Shown here: positions 1 to 8,892 of the stretch, piece by piece | How the letters are laid out: every line of letters starts with the position of its first letter | Position numbering within the stretch: the stretch's first letter is position 1 | From: a bacterium | GTDB lineage: Bacteria; Planctomycetota; Planctomycetia; Pirellulales; Pirellulaceae | Length of the DNA stretch: 64,000 bases | NCBI GenBank assembly: GCA_016124445.1 | Contig: WGNR01000001.1 | Span: forward strand, 310,001-374,000 | Direction: 5' to 3' | The notes under the pieces: generated by a model | What the model was told of the DNA's origin: nothing | The model's database searches: none | The model's input: only the letters and a program-made list of their open reading frames with translations | Translations under genes and position numbers: made by a program

Positions 1-29
1 CCCTGAATAAGTTTTAAGGATAAACACCC

Positions 30-335
30 ATGGCGAAGAGTCTGAAGATTCGCACTTTGGATGACCGCATCGTTGTTCAGCCTTTGGAAGCTGAAGAAAC
101 CACCGCTGGCGGTATCGTTCTGCCTGACTCGGCCCAGGAAAAGCCGCAGCGTGGCACCGTTTTGGCAGTCGGTCCTGGCAAGCTGCTAGACAGCGGCAGC
201 CGTGCCGAACTGTCGGTTGCTATTGGCGACGAAGTCATCTACGGCAAGTACAGTGGCAGCGACATTGAAATCGATGGCGACGAGTACAAGATCCTTCGCG
301 AGACCGAAGTCCTGGCCAAAGTCGTTAACGACTAA
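30..335 (+). CDS. groES: GroES co-chaperonin (Hsp10)
   Basis: The 101-residue protein has the length and layout of GroES, the seven-subunit lid that closes the GroEL folding chamber in the cytoplasm. The mobile loop is visible at about residues 22-36, including the Ile-Val-Leu tripeptide (29-31) that docks on GroEL; the C-terminal strand region with YGKYSG is also typical. An AAGGA ribosome-binding site lies 8-9 bases before the ATG. groEL follows 80 bases downstream on the same strand, so the two are almost certainly co-transcribed. Only 29 bases precede the start, so the promoter and any CIRCE or sigma-32-type control lie outside the window. Confidence 0.97.
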   Translation: MAKSLKIRTLDDRIVVQPLEAEETTAGGIVLPDSAQEKPQRGTVLAVGPGKLLDSGSRAELSVAIGDEVIYGKYSGSDIEIDGDEYKILRETEVLAKVVND

Positions 336-415
336 CCAGCGACCAGGAACACCGTAGGTCGTTCGCGAAGTTTATCCACACCGCATTCAGTTTTTATCAC
401 ATAAGGATTCTTAGC

Positions 416-2032
416 GTGGCAAAACAACTGCTTTTCGAGGATCATGCCCGAGCCAAAATGCTCAAGGGCATCGACAAGCTGGCCGACGCTGTCGCCGTCA
501 CGATGGGGCCAACCGGCCGTAACGTGATTATCAACAAGTCGTACGGCGGCCCGACGGTAACCAAAGACGGCGTCACCGTGGCCAAAGAAATCGAACTGGA
601 AGACCGATTCGAGAACATGGGCGCCAAGCTCGTCAACGAAGTCGCCAGCAAGACTTCGGACGTGGCTGGTGACGGTACCACCACGGCAACCGTTCTGGCC
701 CGAGCCATCTTCAAGGAAGGTCTCCGCAACATCGTTGCCGGTAGCAATCCGACCGCGATTCGTCGCGGTATCGAGAAGGCCGTCGCCGCTGCCGAAGACT
801 TCCTGCTGAGCATGGCCAAGCCGGTCAACAGCAAGGACGACGTGGCCAACATCGGCTCGATCAGTGCCAACAACGACCGAGCCATCGGCGAACTGCTGGC
901 TGAAGCCCTGCACCGCGTTGGTCAAGACGGTGTCATCACGGTCGAAGAAGGCAAGAGCCGCGAAACGACCGTCGATTACGTCGAAGGCATGCAGTTCGAT
1001 AAGGGTTATATTTCCCCTTACTTCATCAACCGACCGTCCGAAATGGATGTCGAGATGGAAGACGCCTACATCCTCTTCCACGAAAAGAAGATCAGCAACC
1101 TGCGTGAGCTGATTCCGCTGCTGGAACAGGTCGGCAACACGGCCAAGCCACTGTTGATCGTTGCTGAAGACATCGAAGGTGAAGCCCTCACTGCTTTGGT
1201 CGTCAACCGCCTGCGTGGCGTGCTCAACATCGCCGCGGTCAAAGCACCTGGCTTTGGCGATCGCCGCAAGGCGATGCTGGCCGATATGGGTATCCTGACT
1301 GGCGGTACCGTCATCAGCGAAGACCTCGGCATCACGCTCGACAAGGTTCAGCTCAACCAGTTGGGTCGGGCCAAGAAGATCAACATCACCAAGGACAAGA
1401 CGACTATCGTCGAAGGTGGTGGCGACAAGAAGGCTCTCGAATCGCGAATCGCTCAGCTGAAGCGTCAGATCGAAGAGACCGAAAGCGAATACGATCGCGA
1501 AAAGTACCAGGAACGCCTGGCCAAGCTTTCCGGTGGTGTCGCGGTCATCTCGGTCGGTGCCGAAACCGAAGCCGAAATGAAGCAAACCAAGGCTCGTGTC
1601 GAAGATGCGCTGCACGCAACCCGTGCTGCCGTCGAAGAAGGCATTTTGCCTGGTGGTGGTGTCGCTTTGGTCCGAGCGATCGAAGCAGTCGAAAAAGCCC
1701 GTTCGTCGGCCCGTGGCGACGAGAAGATCGGCGTCGACATCATCCTGCGTGCTTTGCCGGCTCCGATGCGTCAGATCGCCGACAACTCGGGTATCGATGG
1801 TACCGTGGTCGTTGACGAGATCCAGCAGAAGTCGACCAACTTCGGCTACGACGCCTATAAGGGCGAGTACGTCGACATGGTCAAAGCTGGCGTGATCGAT
1901 CCTGCCAAGGTGGTGCGAACCGCACTCAGCAACGCAGCCAGCATCGCCGGCCTGCTGCTGACCACCGAAGCCCTGGTTACCAACCTGGAAAAGGAAGACG
2001 CCAAGAAGTCGACCGAAGGCGTTGTTCGCTAA
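416..2032 (+). CDS. groEL: GroEL chaperonin (Hsp60)
   Basis: This is a 538-residue group I chaperonin. The nucleotide-binding GPTG (31-34) and GDGTTTATV with the catalytic Asp86 are present, as are the apical and equatorial blocks ending with [14 protein letters not shown] start at 416 follows a purine-rich AAGGA site; no ATG gives the conserved N-terminus. Unlike most housekeeping GroELs it ends in a charged tail (KSTEGVVR) without the Gly-Gly-Met repeats that fill the cavity floor, as seen in secondary GroEL copies of species with several groEL genes. It pairs with groES just upstream and is followed by dnaJ and grpE. Confidence 0.97.
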   Translation: MAKQLLFEDHARAKMLKGIDKLADAVAVTMGPTGRNVIINKSYGGPTVTKDGVTVAKEIELEDRFENMGAKLVNEVASKTSDVAGDGTTTATVLARAIFKEGLRNIVAGSNPTAIRRGIEKAVAAAEDFLLSMAKPVNSKDDVANIGSISANNDRAIGELLAEALHRVGQDGVITVEEGKSRETTVDYVEGMQFDKGYISPYFINRPSEMDVEMEDAYILFHEKKISNLRELIPLLEQVGNTAKPLLIVAEDIEGEALTALVVNRLRGVLNIAAVKAPGFGDRRKAMLADMGILTGGTVISEDLGITLDKVQLNQLGRAKKINITKDKTTIVEGGGDKKALESRIAQLKRQIEETESEYDREKYQERLAKLSGGVAVISVGAETEAEMKQTKARVEDALHATRAAVEEGILPGGGVALVRAIEAVEKARSSARGDEKIGVDIILRALPAPMRQIADNSGIDGTVVVDEIQQKSTNFGYDAYKGEYVDMVKAGVIDPAKVVRTALSNAASIAGLLLTTEALVTNLEKEDAKKSTEGVVR

Positions 2033-2057
2033 GACGCCCAAGGGATTGACCAATCAA

Positions 2058-2141
2058 CGGCAACCGCCGACTTGTCGCGGCTGCCGGGAACGAAAGAATT
2101 AAGCGGGCTGAATCTCTGTCAGGGACCAGCCCGTTTTGTTT
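2058..2141 (+). terminator. Tandem hairpins with T-rich tail after groEL
   Basis: Two stem-loops follow the groEL stop codon. The first (2058-2086) has a 10-bp stem with one mismatch. The second pairs CGGGCTG (2104-2110) with CAGCCCG (2127-2133) and runs into TTTTGTTT, the form of an intrinsic terminator. It lies just ahead of dnaJ, so it probably separates or attenuates transcription between the chaperonin pair and dnaJ-grpE. Confidence 0.6.
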
Positions 2142-2167
2142 CTACCGCCGCCTACGAAGAGGACGCG

Positions 2168-3328
2168 ATGGCAACAAAGATCGACTATTACGAAGTATTG
2201 GGAGTTGAGCGAAGCGCTTCGTCCAGCGAGATTTCCAAGGCCTATCGCAAGCTCGCGATCAAGTACCACCCCGACTCCAACCCTGGAGACGAAGAGGCGG
2301 TGGTTCGCTTCAAAGAGGCGGCCGAAGCGTATGAAATCCTCAGCGACAATGATAAACGGGCTCGCTACGACCAATACGGCCATGCCGGTGTCAGCGGCAA
2401 CCCAGGTGCCCAGTTCCACGACGTCGAAGACATCATGGAAGCGTTCGGCGATATCTTTGGCGGAGGAATCTTCGGCGATATCTTCGGCGGCCGTGGTCGT
2501 TCTGGCCGACGTCGTGTTCGCAAAGGGGCCGACATTCAGGTTCGTGTCACGCTCGATCTGGAAGAAGCGGCAACCGGCGTCAAACGCGAAATCCAGGTCG
2601 ATCGCCGAGTCGCTTGTGCTACCTGCAATGGTAGCGGCGCCAAGCCAGGATCGCAGCCCGAAACGTGCAGCCGCTGTGGCGGTGCCGGCCAGGTCGTTCA
2701 GCAAGCTGGTATCTTGCGCGTGCAGACGACCTGTCCTTCCTGCGGCGGGCAAGGGACCATCATCACCGATCCTTGCACCGATTGCCGAGGCAACGGCTTC
2801 ACATCGCAGCGTGTGACGCTCGATATCGCCATTCCCGCAGGGGTCGACGACGGCATGCGTGTTCGCCTGCAGGGTGAAGGACAACCGAGCCCCGATGGCG
2901 GACCTCCAGGCGACTGCTACTGCTTGATCTCCATTCGCAAGCATAAACTGTTCGAGCGCGAAGGGGATCATCTGATCCTCAAGATGCCGATCACCTATAC
3001 CCAGGCCGCATTGGGCAGCGAAATCGAAGTTCCAACTCTCAGCGGCCCCGCGACGCTAACCATTCCCAAGGGTTCTGGTTCGTCGGAAGTGTTCAAGATG
3101 CGCGGCAAAGGGATGCCAGATCCCCACGGTCGTGGGCAAGGCGACTTGTACGTGCAGACCTATATCGAGGTCCCCAAGAAGCTTGATACGAAGCAAGAGG
3201 AACTGCTTCGCGAACTGGCCGAGATCGAACACACCAACGTCAATCCACACCACAAGTCATTTCTCGAAACCATTAAGGACTATTTGTTCTCGTCATCGGA
3301 CGACGGCGAGAACAAGAAGACCAAGTAG
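2168..3328 (+). CDS. dnaJ: Chaperone protein DnaJ (Hsp40)
   Basis: Read from the ATG at 2168 this is a 386-residue class I DnaJ, which stimulates DnaK ATPase and delivers unfolded substrates. The J domain carries HPD at 34-36; a Gly/Phe-rich linker spans about 75-115; four CxxCxGxG zinc repeats lie at about 150-210; and the C-terminal substrate-binding and dimerisation domains follow. The frame stays open upstream to 2072, but the protein conserved in the family begins with [12 protein letters not shown] and a GAGG site precedes that ATG, so the longer start is rejected. grpE follows 23 bases downstream. dnaK itself is not in the window. Confidence 0.97.
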   Translation: MATKIDYYEVLGVERSASSSEISKAYRKLAIKYHPDSNPGDEEAVVRFKEAAEAYEILSDNDKRARYDQYGHAGVSGNPGAQFHDVEDIMEAFGDIFGGGIFGDIFGGRGRSGRRRVRKGADIQVRVTLDLEEAATGVKREIQVDRRVACATCNGSGAKPGSQPETCSRCGGAGQVVQQAGILRVQTTCPSCGGQGTIITDPCTDCRGNGFTSQRVTLDIAIPAGVDDGMRVRLQGEGQPSPDGGPPGDCYCLISIRKHKLFEREGDHLILKMPITYTQAALGSEIEVPTLSGPATLTIPKGSGSSEVFKMRGKGMPDPHGRGQGDLYVQTYIEVPKKLDTKQEELLRELAEIEHTNVNPHHKSFLETIKDYLFSSSDDGENKKTK

Positions 3329-3351
3329 AGCCAATCAAGGAGCTTTAACGC

Positions 3352-3921
3352 GTGTCTGCTGATAATCCCCATCAGGATCCCTCGCAGGAAACCCCCGACC
3401 CCAACCGCGCGCCGAGCGAAGGTTCGGAAGACGTAGCGGCCGATACCTTTTTCGGCGTTTCCGATGACCAGATCGATCAGCTCAAACAAGACCTGATCGA
3501 TGCGGAAAAACGCGTACTTTTGGCACAAGCCGACCTAGAGAACTTCCGCAAGCGGATGCGACGCGAGCGGGAAGACGAGTTGAAGTATGCCAATTCTCCG
3601 CTTCTTGCCGATCTTCTGCCCGTGGTCGACAACCTGCAGCGGGCCATTCAGTCGGCCGGAAATAGCGAGCAGTCGGGTGGTATCGTCGACGGAATTAAGT
3701 TGGTCGAAAAACAGCTGCTCGAGACGATGAAAAAGAGAGGATGCGAACCGATCGCAGCCGAAGGCGAGCATTTCGACCCCAACATGCACGAAGCCATCCT
3801 GCAGCAGCCAAGCGCCGACGTTGAACCCGGCACCGTTTTGCAGGTTACCCAAGTTGGCTACAAGCTGTACGATCGAGTCATTCGTCCGAGCCAGGTAATC
3901 GTATCCAAGGCTCCCGAATAA
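3352..3921 (+). CDS. grpE: GrpE nucleotide exchange factor
   Basis: The 189-residue protein matches GrpE, which releases ADP from DnaK. An acidic, Pro-rich N-terminus (1-40) is followed by a long coiled coil (about 40-80) and a C-terminal beta domain ending in VIRPSQVIVSK, close to the family signature. The start is GTG at 3352 with AAGGAG nine bases upstream. It completes the dnaJ-grpE pair. A perfect 7-bp hairpin (3920-3940) begins at the stop codon but lacks a T-run. Confidence 0.95.
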   Translation: MSADNPHQDPSQETPDPNRAPSEGSEDVAADTFFGVSDDQIDQLKQDLIDAEKRVLLAQADLENFRKRMRREREDELKYANSPLLADLLPVVDNLQRAIQSAGNSEQSGGIVDGIKLVEKQLLETMKKRGCEPIAAEGEHFDPNMHEAILQQPSADVEPGTVLQVTQVGYKLYDRVIRPSQVIVSKAPE

Positions 3922-4008
3922 AGTTCAGCGAGAGAACTTTGCCCAGACGGCAACTAGAATAAACTTCAGTTATCAAACGTTTCCGAGGCCTGTTAGAGGT
4001 TTCCTGAT

Positions 4009-4287
4009 ATGCCAACCTACGAATACGAGTGCGACGCTTGCCATCACAAGTTCGAGGAATTCCAGTCGATCTCGGCCGATCCTCTGACCAAGTGCCCTGA
4101 ATGCAAGAAGAAAAAGCTGCGGCGTCTGTTCAGCACCGGGGGTGGCCTGTTGTTTAAAGGCTCAGGCTTCTACATCACCGACTATCGAAGCGATTCCTAC
4201 AAGAAGGGGGCCGAGAAGAGCTCCAAGAGCAGCGAATCGTCCAAACCGGCCAAGTCCGAGTCGTCCGGCAAGTCGAAATCGGAGTAA
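4009..4287 (+). CDS. FmdB-type zinc-ribbon protein
   Basis: The 92-residue protein starts [16 protein letters not shown] and has two CxxC knuckles (residues about 8-11 and 28-31), the hallmark of the FmdB/CxxC_CxxC_SSSS small zinc-ribbon family. A Gly-rich turn and the [10 protein letters not shown] segment that ends the conserved domain follow. The last 30 residues are a Lys/Ser-rich low-complexity tail. Family members are often called regulatory, but the actual role is unknown. It lies between grpE and yacG on the same strand, with 87 and 53 bases of spacing. Confidence 0.85.
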   Translation: MPTYEYECDACHHKFEEFQSISADPLTKCPECKKKKLRRLFSTGGGLLFKGSGFYITDYRSDSYKKGAEKSSKSSESSKPAKSESSGKSKSE

Positions 4288-4340
4288 ATCTCTGCCCGAT
4301 TAGCTTCGATTGCGAGTTTCCACTCTGCGAAGGAGACATC

Positions 4341-4556
4341 ATGGCTCCCCTACGCTGTCCTACATGCGGCCATGAATTCGAAAGCAAATACACGGTCGCG
4401 ATGCCGTTTTGCAGCGAGCGATGCCGGCAAATCGACCTGGGGAAATGGCTGGACGAAGAGCAGTCGATCCCCGTCGATATCGAAAAGCATCTTGAAGAAC
4501 AGGCCAATCGAGCGGCAAACGAATCGATCGACGACTCGGAAGATTCGTGGGAGTGA
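4341..4556 (+). CDS. yacG: DNA gyrase inhibitor YacG
   Basis: This 71-residue zinc-finger protein has CPTCG near the N-terminus and [14 protein letters not shown] in the middle, the C-x2-C and C-x3-C ligands and the following helix that define YacG. In E. coli YacG binds GyrB and blocks DNA binding. The C-terminal tail is acidic. A strong GAAGGAG site lies 7 bases before the ATG. It follows the FmdB-type gene closely enough to share a transcript. Confidence 0.9.
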   Translation: MAPLRCPTCGHEFESKYTVAMPFCSERCRQIDLGKWLDEEQSIPVDIEKHLEEQANRAANESIDDSEDSWE

Positions 4557-4628
4557 CGTTTTATTGAAATGCCGCCGCGCCTATAATTCTGACTCAAAGT
4601 TACCCGCACGCCTGAGGAGTTTTGCTGC

Positions 4629-5756
4629 ATGTCGGAGGAGCGTGGTCTACTGCGAGCCATTTCTTGGCACGAGTCATTTCCCTGGCTGGTCCTGTTTCGG
4701 GCAGCCTTGATCGGCTTTTACCTGCGCGTGCTGTTCATTGCCTACCTGGCTGTCTGCGTTCTTGCGTTCGGCGATTGGATCGCTGGGCACCTCTTTGAAG
4801 CGACTCCCGCCGAAGAAGCCGGCCCGTTCGCGATCAAAACCTACTCGGACCTGCTTGACATCTTCATGTCCTCCTTAGGCCGCCCTGCCTTGCATCTGCC
4901 GCGATTGTTTGGGGCGCATACCGTCCTGGGATTTGTCGGCGGCTTGTTCTCGGTGCTGTGGTGGGTCGCAACGTTCTCGTTATTTGGTGGAGCCATCTCG
5001 CGCATCGCAGCGATGGAGTTCTCGGTTAACGATCGCTGCGGAATGAAAGCCGCGATGCAGCATTCAGCCAAGAAGTTTACGGCTTACTTTCTCTCGCCAT
5101 TGTTCCCGTTGTTTGGCGTCACCTTGCTGATGCTGGTCCTGGTGGTCTTTGGCTTATTGAATTGGCTGGCAACGTGGATAGCAGTCCTGACCGGCCTGGT
5201 TGGCTTCCTGGCCGTCTTGGCGGCCCTGGGGATCGGCATGCTCATGGTTCCACTAGTTGCCGGTTGGCCCTTGATGTGGGGAGCGATCAGCGCCGAATGC
5301 TCCGATCATTTCGATGCCCTGCAACGAACCTACTCGTACGTGACACAGCGGCCATTTCATTACGTCTGGTATCTGATCATTGCCTGTCTCGCAGGCGTCG
5401 CAGGGCATCTCGCAATGGGCCTGTTTGTCGGTATCTCGATGTCGTCGTTGGCCACGGGTTTGACCTGGGGACAAGGTACCGAGCAAACCGAAGCGATCAT
5501 GCAGTGCACCGTGGCTGGTTCGATTTGGCGATTCTGGTTCGAGGCTATTCAATTCCTCGTGCCGGCGTACGACTTCGGCTACTTCTTCTCGGTGTTCTCG
5601 GGCATCTATCTGTTGCTGAGACATGACGTCGATCAAGCCGAGATGGACGAAATCGTGCTGGACGAAAACCAGCCTCGCTTTGCCATGCCGGCTCTGAATA
5701 AGGATCTGGATGGGAAGTCAGATTCCGAAGGCAACTCGAAAGGGCCCGAGGACTAA
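4629..5756 (+). CDS. Multi-pass membrane protein of unknown function
   Basis: The 375-residue protein has a short cytoplasmic N-terminus and several strongly hydrophobic segments (about 30-55, 95-125, 150-200, 250-280 and 305-330), and ends in an acidic soluble tail. Conserved-looking stretches include RIAAMEFS and a polar loop before LMWGAISAE. It resembles polytopic proteins common in planctomycetes, but I recognise no named family. GAGGAG lies nine bases before the ATG and a TATAAT hexamer at 4582-4587 may be its -10 box. The next gene is preceded by its own riboswitch, so this is probably a single-gene transcript. Confidence 0.75.
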   Translation: MSEERGLLRAISWHESFPWLVLFRAALIGFYLRVLFIAYLAVCVLAFGDWIAGHLFEATPAEEAGPFAIKTYSDLLDIFMSSLGRPALHLPRLFGAHTVLGFVGGLFSVLWWVATFSLFGGAISRIAAMEFSVNDRCGMKAAMQHSAKKFTAYFLSPLFPLFGVTLLMLVLVVFGLLNWLATWIAVLTGLVGFLAVLAALGIGMLMVPLVAGWPLMWGAISAECSDHFDALQRTYSYVTQRPFHYVWYLIIACLAGVAGHLAMGLFVGISMSSLATGLTWGQGTEQTEAIMQCTVAGSIWRFWFEAIQFLVPAYDFGYFFSVFSGIYLLLRHDVDQAEMDEIVLDENQPRFAMPALNKDLDGKSDSEGNSKGPED

Positions 5757-5843
5757 CCATCCGCCTCGAATGCCCTCGTCGAGCCTTGACCAGGAAGCAA
5801 TTCAAGCATAAAACTGTGGCAAATCTACTAGCTGCCACTCTGG

Positions 5844-5917
5844 CCCGGACGATGAGCGACGTACCCGGTAAAGACAAGACGACGCATCCTTAAAATGCGT
5901 TATCAAGGAACGTCGTC
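5844..5917 (+). promoter_or_regulatory. Guanidine-III (ykkC-III)-like riboswitch
   Basis: The stretch 5845-5889 follows the guanidine-III consensus almost base for base: CCGGACGA, then GCGACGT, ACCCGGT, GACAAGACGACGC and ATCC. The two self-complementary CCGG blocks (5845-5848 and 5865-5868) can form P1. GCGACGT (5856-5862) can form the pseudoknot helix with ACGACGC (5879-5885), with one A-A mismatch. The same 3' strand GACGACG (5878-5884) is perfectly complementary to CGTCGTC (5911-5917), which lies between the AAGGAA site and the sugE ATG. This suggests translational control: ligand binding would free the start site. The gene downstream is an SMR exporter, the expected target. The mechanism is inferred. 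Confidence 0.82.
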
Positions 5918-6232
5918 ATGCCGTGGATTCTTCTTGTAATTGCTGGTTTGCTAGAGGCTGGTTGGGCCGTTGGGCTTAAATACACCGAGGGTTTCACCAA
6001 GCCAATTCCCAGCCTGCTAACCGTCTTGGGGATCGTCGCCAGCATGTACCTGATCGGCGTTGCTGGTCGAACCCTCCCGATGGGAACGGCCTATGCAGTT
6101 TGGGTCGGTATCGGATCCTGCGGCGCGGTTATCTTAGGGATGACGCTTTTGGGCGAACCGGTAAACGCCGCGCGTATCTTCTTTCTAACCCTGTTGATGG
6201 TCGCCATCGTTGGGCTGAAATTCACGGCTTAA
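5918..6232 (+). CDS. sugE: SMR-family guanidinium exporter (Gdx/SugE)
   Basis: This is a 104-residue four-helix small multidrug resistance protein. The first helix carries the essential Glu13 followed by WAVGLKYTEGFT, the sequence that separates SugE/Gdx guanidinium exporters from EmrE-type multidrug pumps. Helix 3 has GTAYAVWVGIG and helix 4 is typical. Gdx proteins exchange guanidinium for protons as antiparallel dimers. The guanidine-III-like riboswitch directly upstream supports this substrate assignment independently of the protein sequence. Confidence 0.93.
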   Translation: MPWILLVIAGLLEAGWAVGLKYTEGFTKPIPSLLTVLGIVASMYLIGVAGRTLPMGTAYAVWVGIGSCGAVILGMTLLGEPVNAARIFFLTLLMVAIVGLKFTA

Positions 6233-6267
6233 TAAGGCCGTCCGGCTGTCGCTAGAAAACAACGAGA

Positions 6268-6609
6268 TCAGGCCAGGCGAACCAGGATTTCGCTGACCTG
6301 CTGATGGAACTGCCCGTTGGTCAGGACTTCCGCCCCCGACTCTTTCGCGGAAGCCAGCAAATCGACCTGAACATGTGGTCCATGGGCCAAGATTTTCAGC
6401 TCGGGATGTGCCGCATGAACTTCCTGGATCGTACTGATCGCATCACGGGCCGGCGGATTGAGATCGACGATCATGGCAGTCGTCTGATCGTCGATCGTTT
6501 CCAGAATTCCACGCTTCGAAGCAATGACCCGTAGCGGAATATCCTGCGCGTTAGCTGGACCCTGCACTCGGGAATTGGACATCAAGTCGGCAGTAAAGTA
6601 GAGAATCAA
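6268..6609 (-). CDS. Degenerate receiver-like (CheY-fold) protein
   Basis: The 113-residue protein has the alternating strand-helix pattern of a response-regulator receiver domain: MILYFTADLM, then an Asp at 49 in IVDLNPP (the usual phospho-Asp plus Pro context), then LKILAHG and a GAEVL segment. The conserved C-terminal Lys of the active site appears to be replaced (VLTNGQF), and there is no output domain. It starts 20 bases after the P-II stop on the same strand, so the two are probably co-transcribed. Its function is unknown; it could be a phosphorylation-independent partner in nitrogen signalling. Confidence 0.6.
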   Translation of the reverse strand: MILYFTADLMSNSRVQGPANAQDIPLRVIASKRGILETIDDQTTAMIVDLNPPARDAISTIQEVHAAHPELKILAHGPHVQVDLLASAKESGAEVLTNGQFHQQVSEILVRLA

Positions 6610-6629
6610 CGCGTTACCTATATCCTGGA

Positions 6630-6977
6630 TTAAACGGCCGAGGGGCCTCGTTCTTTGCCGCCGATCTGCACCACTTGCTCGATCGGAAAGACAAAGATCT
6701 TGCCGTCGCCGATGTTCCCTTCCTGGCCGGTGCGGGCCACGTTTTCGATCGTGGCCAGCGTCTTTTCGAGGAAGTCGTCGTTGACCGCCACTTCGACGAT
6801 CACTTTCCGCAGCAGGTTCGTCTGATACTCAATCCCACGAAAAGTCGCCGTCTGACCGCGTTGGCGGCCATAGCCTTCGGCATCAAAGACCGTCAGGCGT
6901 TCGACAGCCATTTCGGATAGCGCGGCTCGAATGGTTTCAAGCTTGGTAGGTTGAATGACGGCGACAATCAGTTTCAC
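6630..6977 (-). CDS. P-II nitrogen regulatory protein
   Basis: The 115-residue product begins VKLIVAVIQPTKLETIRAAL, the near-invariant P-II N-terminus. The T-loop reads GYGRQRGQT and ends RGIEY, retaining the Tyr that is uridylylated in many bacteria. The C-terminal nucleotide-binding strand GDGKIFVFPIEQVVQI is intact. P-II trimers sense 2-oxoglutarate and ATP/ADP and regulate ammonium transport and assimilation. I chose the GTG at 6977: AAGGAG lies six bases ahead of it, and the in-frame ATG at 6992 overlaps that ribosome-binding site. No amtB or glnA lies nearby, so glnB and glnK cannot be told apart. Confidence 0.92.
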   Translation of the reverse strand: MKLIVAVIQPTKLETIRAALSEMAVERLTVFDAEGYGRQRGQTATFRGIEYQTNLLRKVIVEVAVNDDFLEKTLATIENVARTGQEGNIGDGKIFVFPIEQVVQIGGKERGPSAV

Positions 6978-7051
6978 GCGGGGCTCCTTCATCGATGGGG
7001 ATATCGATACCGACTGTTCTACCAAAACACCCCGGCGGCCCGCCAGATGCC

Positions 7052-8356
7052 CTATTTGGCCTTGCCGGTGACATGGCGATCGGCGAAGTCGAGGTCGTTC
7101 TCCCAATCGCTCTTCATCACGTCGTGCTTGCCGGGACGAATCTGATACCCCAAGCGGCTCAGTACCGGCTCGTTGGGCTTTGGCCAGGTATCGGTCGCCA
7201 GGCCTCCCACCCCCAGAAGCTTGTAGACGGGGCTGGCATAGTGAGCCGAGAGGAACTCGCCGTGCGGATCGGCCCAGCGATCATCCTCAGCACTGCAAAC
7301 CAGGCAGGGACGCGGAGCGATCAATGCGATCAATTCATGTTGATCAACCGGACAAGCATCTTCGTTGTTGTTGTACTGGACGAAATTATCGCAGAACCAG
7401 TGCGGGAACGAAGTATTGATCCGTTTGACCGATTCGCCGAAACGACGACGCGACAGGGCCGCTCCGCCGCAGCCAGAATCGTTCGAGATCACCGCGGCGA
7501 AGCGAGGATCAGAGGCGCCTGCCCACAGGGCCGTTTTACCAAGACGCGAGTGCCCCATGACAATGACCTTTTCGCCATCGACTTCCGGGTTTCGCTGCAG
7601 GTAATCGAGCCCTCGGCTCATGCCCCAGGCCCACGCTGCGATGCTTCCCCATTGATCAGGGTTCGGCGTGGTCTGACCCTTTTCGTAAAAGTAAGGGTGA
7701 ATGCCATCTTGGAAACCATCGTCGAAGTCAGGATCGATGTCTCCGTAGTAAGCCGTGGCGAGACCATACCCGCGATCGAGAATCATTTCGATCGGCCAAC
7801 GCGAACTGCTCGTGCCGCGGATTTTTTCGGATGCCTTGTGATCCTCGACCCCTTTCTCGCGATTGTTTCGCAGCCAGCTGGTCGGCAGCGGGACGGCCGG
7901 ATCGGAACCAATTGAGGCATTACCGTAGAAATTCAGGGCAAAAAATGTTGCTACCGGCTCCTTTGATTTGGGAAGGTAAAGCAAGAGATTCAAGACCGGT
8001 CCTTCCGGATCGTCAGTTAGTTGAATCGCTACCTGACGGCGACGGGCCTTGCCACCCATGACCTCGTCCGACGACTCAGTCACTTTGTACGAGATCTTTT
8101 CTGGTGCCGGAGGTGCTTTGCCGTAAACCTGGGTCTCAAACTTCTCCAGGAGCCATGGCCGCTGCTTTTGTTCCCAGTCGGCTGCGGTTTCAATCTTCGC
8201 TCCGTCCGGGCCGGTCAGTGGATCGGGAAGCGTGAACTTGGGGATCTTCGCTTCGTCGTAGATGACTTCATCCTGCTGGGCCGAAAGCATAGGTGTGATC
8301 AGTAAGAAGAGGGAAAAGCTGAGACCAAACGAAAAACAGCGGGTAACCGTGCGCAT
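7052..8356 (-). CDS. CE15-type glucuronoyl esterase, secreted
   Basis: The 434-residue alpha/beta hydrolase has an N-terminal signal peptide (about 1-26, cleavage after LSA). The nucleophile elbow GHSRLGK carries Ser270, followed by the family signature ISNDSGCGG, and the catalytic His lies in the CPVDQH context. The run FPHWFC then VQYN and the late WADPHGEFL also match carbohydrate esterase family 15, which cleaves ester links between glucuronoxylan and lignin or related uronate esters. The ATG at 8356 gives a clean signal peptide; an upstream GTG at 8389 adds a polar extension and is disfavoured. It indicates export to the periplasm or outside to act on plant or algal polysaccharide. Confidence 0.85.
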   Translation of the reverse strand: MRTVTRCFSFGLSFSLFLLITPMLSAQQDEVIYDEAKIPKFTLPDPLTGPDGAKIETAADWEQKQRPWLLEKFETQVYGKAPPAPEKISYKVTESSDEVMGGKARRRQVAIQLTDDPEGPVLNLLLYLPKSKEPVATFFALNFYGNASIGSDPAVPLPTSWLRNNREKGVEDHKASEKIRGTSSSRWPIEMILDRGYGLATAYYGDIDPDFDDGFQDGIHPYFYEKGQTTPNPDQWGSIAAWAWGMSRGLDYLQRNPEVDGEKVIVMGHSRLGKTALWAGASDPRFAAVISNDSGCGGAALSRRRFGESVKRINTSFPHWFCDNFVQYNNNEDACPVDQHELIALIAPRPCLVCSAEDDRWADPHGEFLSAHYASPVYKLLGVGGLATDTWPKPNEPVLSRLGYQIRPGKHDVMKSDWENDLDFADRHVTGKAK

Positions 8357-8816
8357 GGAAGGAACTCGATAGAAAGGCGGGGATATCACGTGAAGGGGAA
8401 CAAGGCGGTTTATTCTAACCCGCAGAGAAGGCAGCTCCCAACCATTTCTCTTTCTACTACTTCAAGGGTGAACCAGCGGCGCGGATTTCGGTCTTCTTAA
8501 GCGAGCGGAAAAGCAACTTGAAAGGTCGCCGCGATGGGACAGAGATTCGCGGTAAAAATGCCGTAACTATCGACAGGTTATCGACATTTTTCCCACGATT
8601 TCGGAAACCCTTCGTACCGCCTTAACACAAGTTGCCTACAGTTCCGTTGCCCCGGCTTGGTTCGCCCTGCGAATGATTACCATAAAAACTGGTAACAATA
8701 GCCGGAAGTGTGTTATGTTGAAGGTTTTACAAGCCGGAGGCCCCGACGCCCGCGCTGAGGGTCTATTCCGTGCTAAGCCTTCCCATCCTCTGTCTTTACT
8801 CAGTTTTCGTGACTTC
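8357..8816. other. Gene-free stretch upstream of the HNH gene
   Basis: This 460-base stretch holds no convincing coding region. A short plus-strand ORF (8673-8897) has no protein-like character and runs through the tRNA-like element. Notable features are a direct repeat ATCGAC-N5-ATCGAC near 8568-8587 and an inverted repeat TTACCA (8677-8682) / TGGTAA (8690-8695) with a 7-base spacer, which looks like an operator. A TTATGTT hexamer-like box about 20 bases downstream could be the -10 of a promoter for the RNA and the HNH gene. These are motif impressions only. Confidence 0.4.
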
Positions 8817-8892
8817 GGTAGTCGTGGCTCACTGGTGAGAGTTCTTTCTGAGGGATCAGGAAGAGGTTTCGGTTCGAATCCGATCGACTGCC
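8817..8892 (+). ncRNA. tRNA-like RNA element lacking an anticodon arm
   Basis: These 76 bases fold like a tRNA. GGTAGTCG (8817-8824) pairs with CGACTGCC (8885-8892) as an acceptor-like stem with one G-U. A D-arm-like hairpin follows: CTC/GAG (8828-8830 / 8837-8839) with a GG in the loop. A perfect T-loop TTCGAAT (8873-8879) sits on a stem closed by CGG/CCG. Where the anticodon arm should be there is a 9-bp helix, TCTTTCTGA (8843-8851) / TCAGGAAGA (8856-8864), closed by GGGA, a GNRA tetraloop. No anticodon can be placed and no CCA is encoded. It ends 26 bases before the HNH start codon, so it is probably part of that leader. Function unknown. Confidence 0.55.

Noticed and set aside
332..2053. 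573-residue open frame on the minus strand across groEL
   Set aside because: Complete antisense overlap with groEL, low-complexity Asp/Gly/Arg composition and no recognisable domain; a codon-bias shadow.
6995..7915. 306-residue plus-strand frame opposite the glucuronoyl esterase
   Set aside because: The opposite strand encodes a clear esterase with signal peptide and catalytic motif.
8817..8892. tRNA-Sec or an ordinary tRNA gene
   Set aside because: The acceptor is long as in tRNA-Sec, but there is no long variable arm, no anticodon loop of seven bases and no UCA anticodon.
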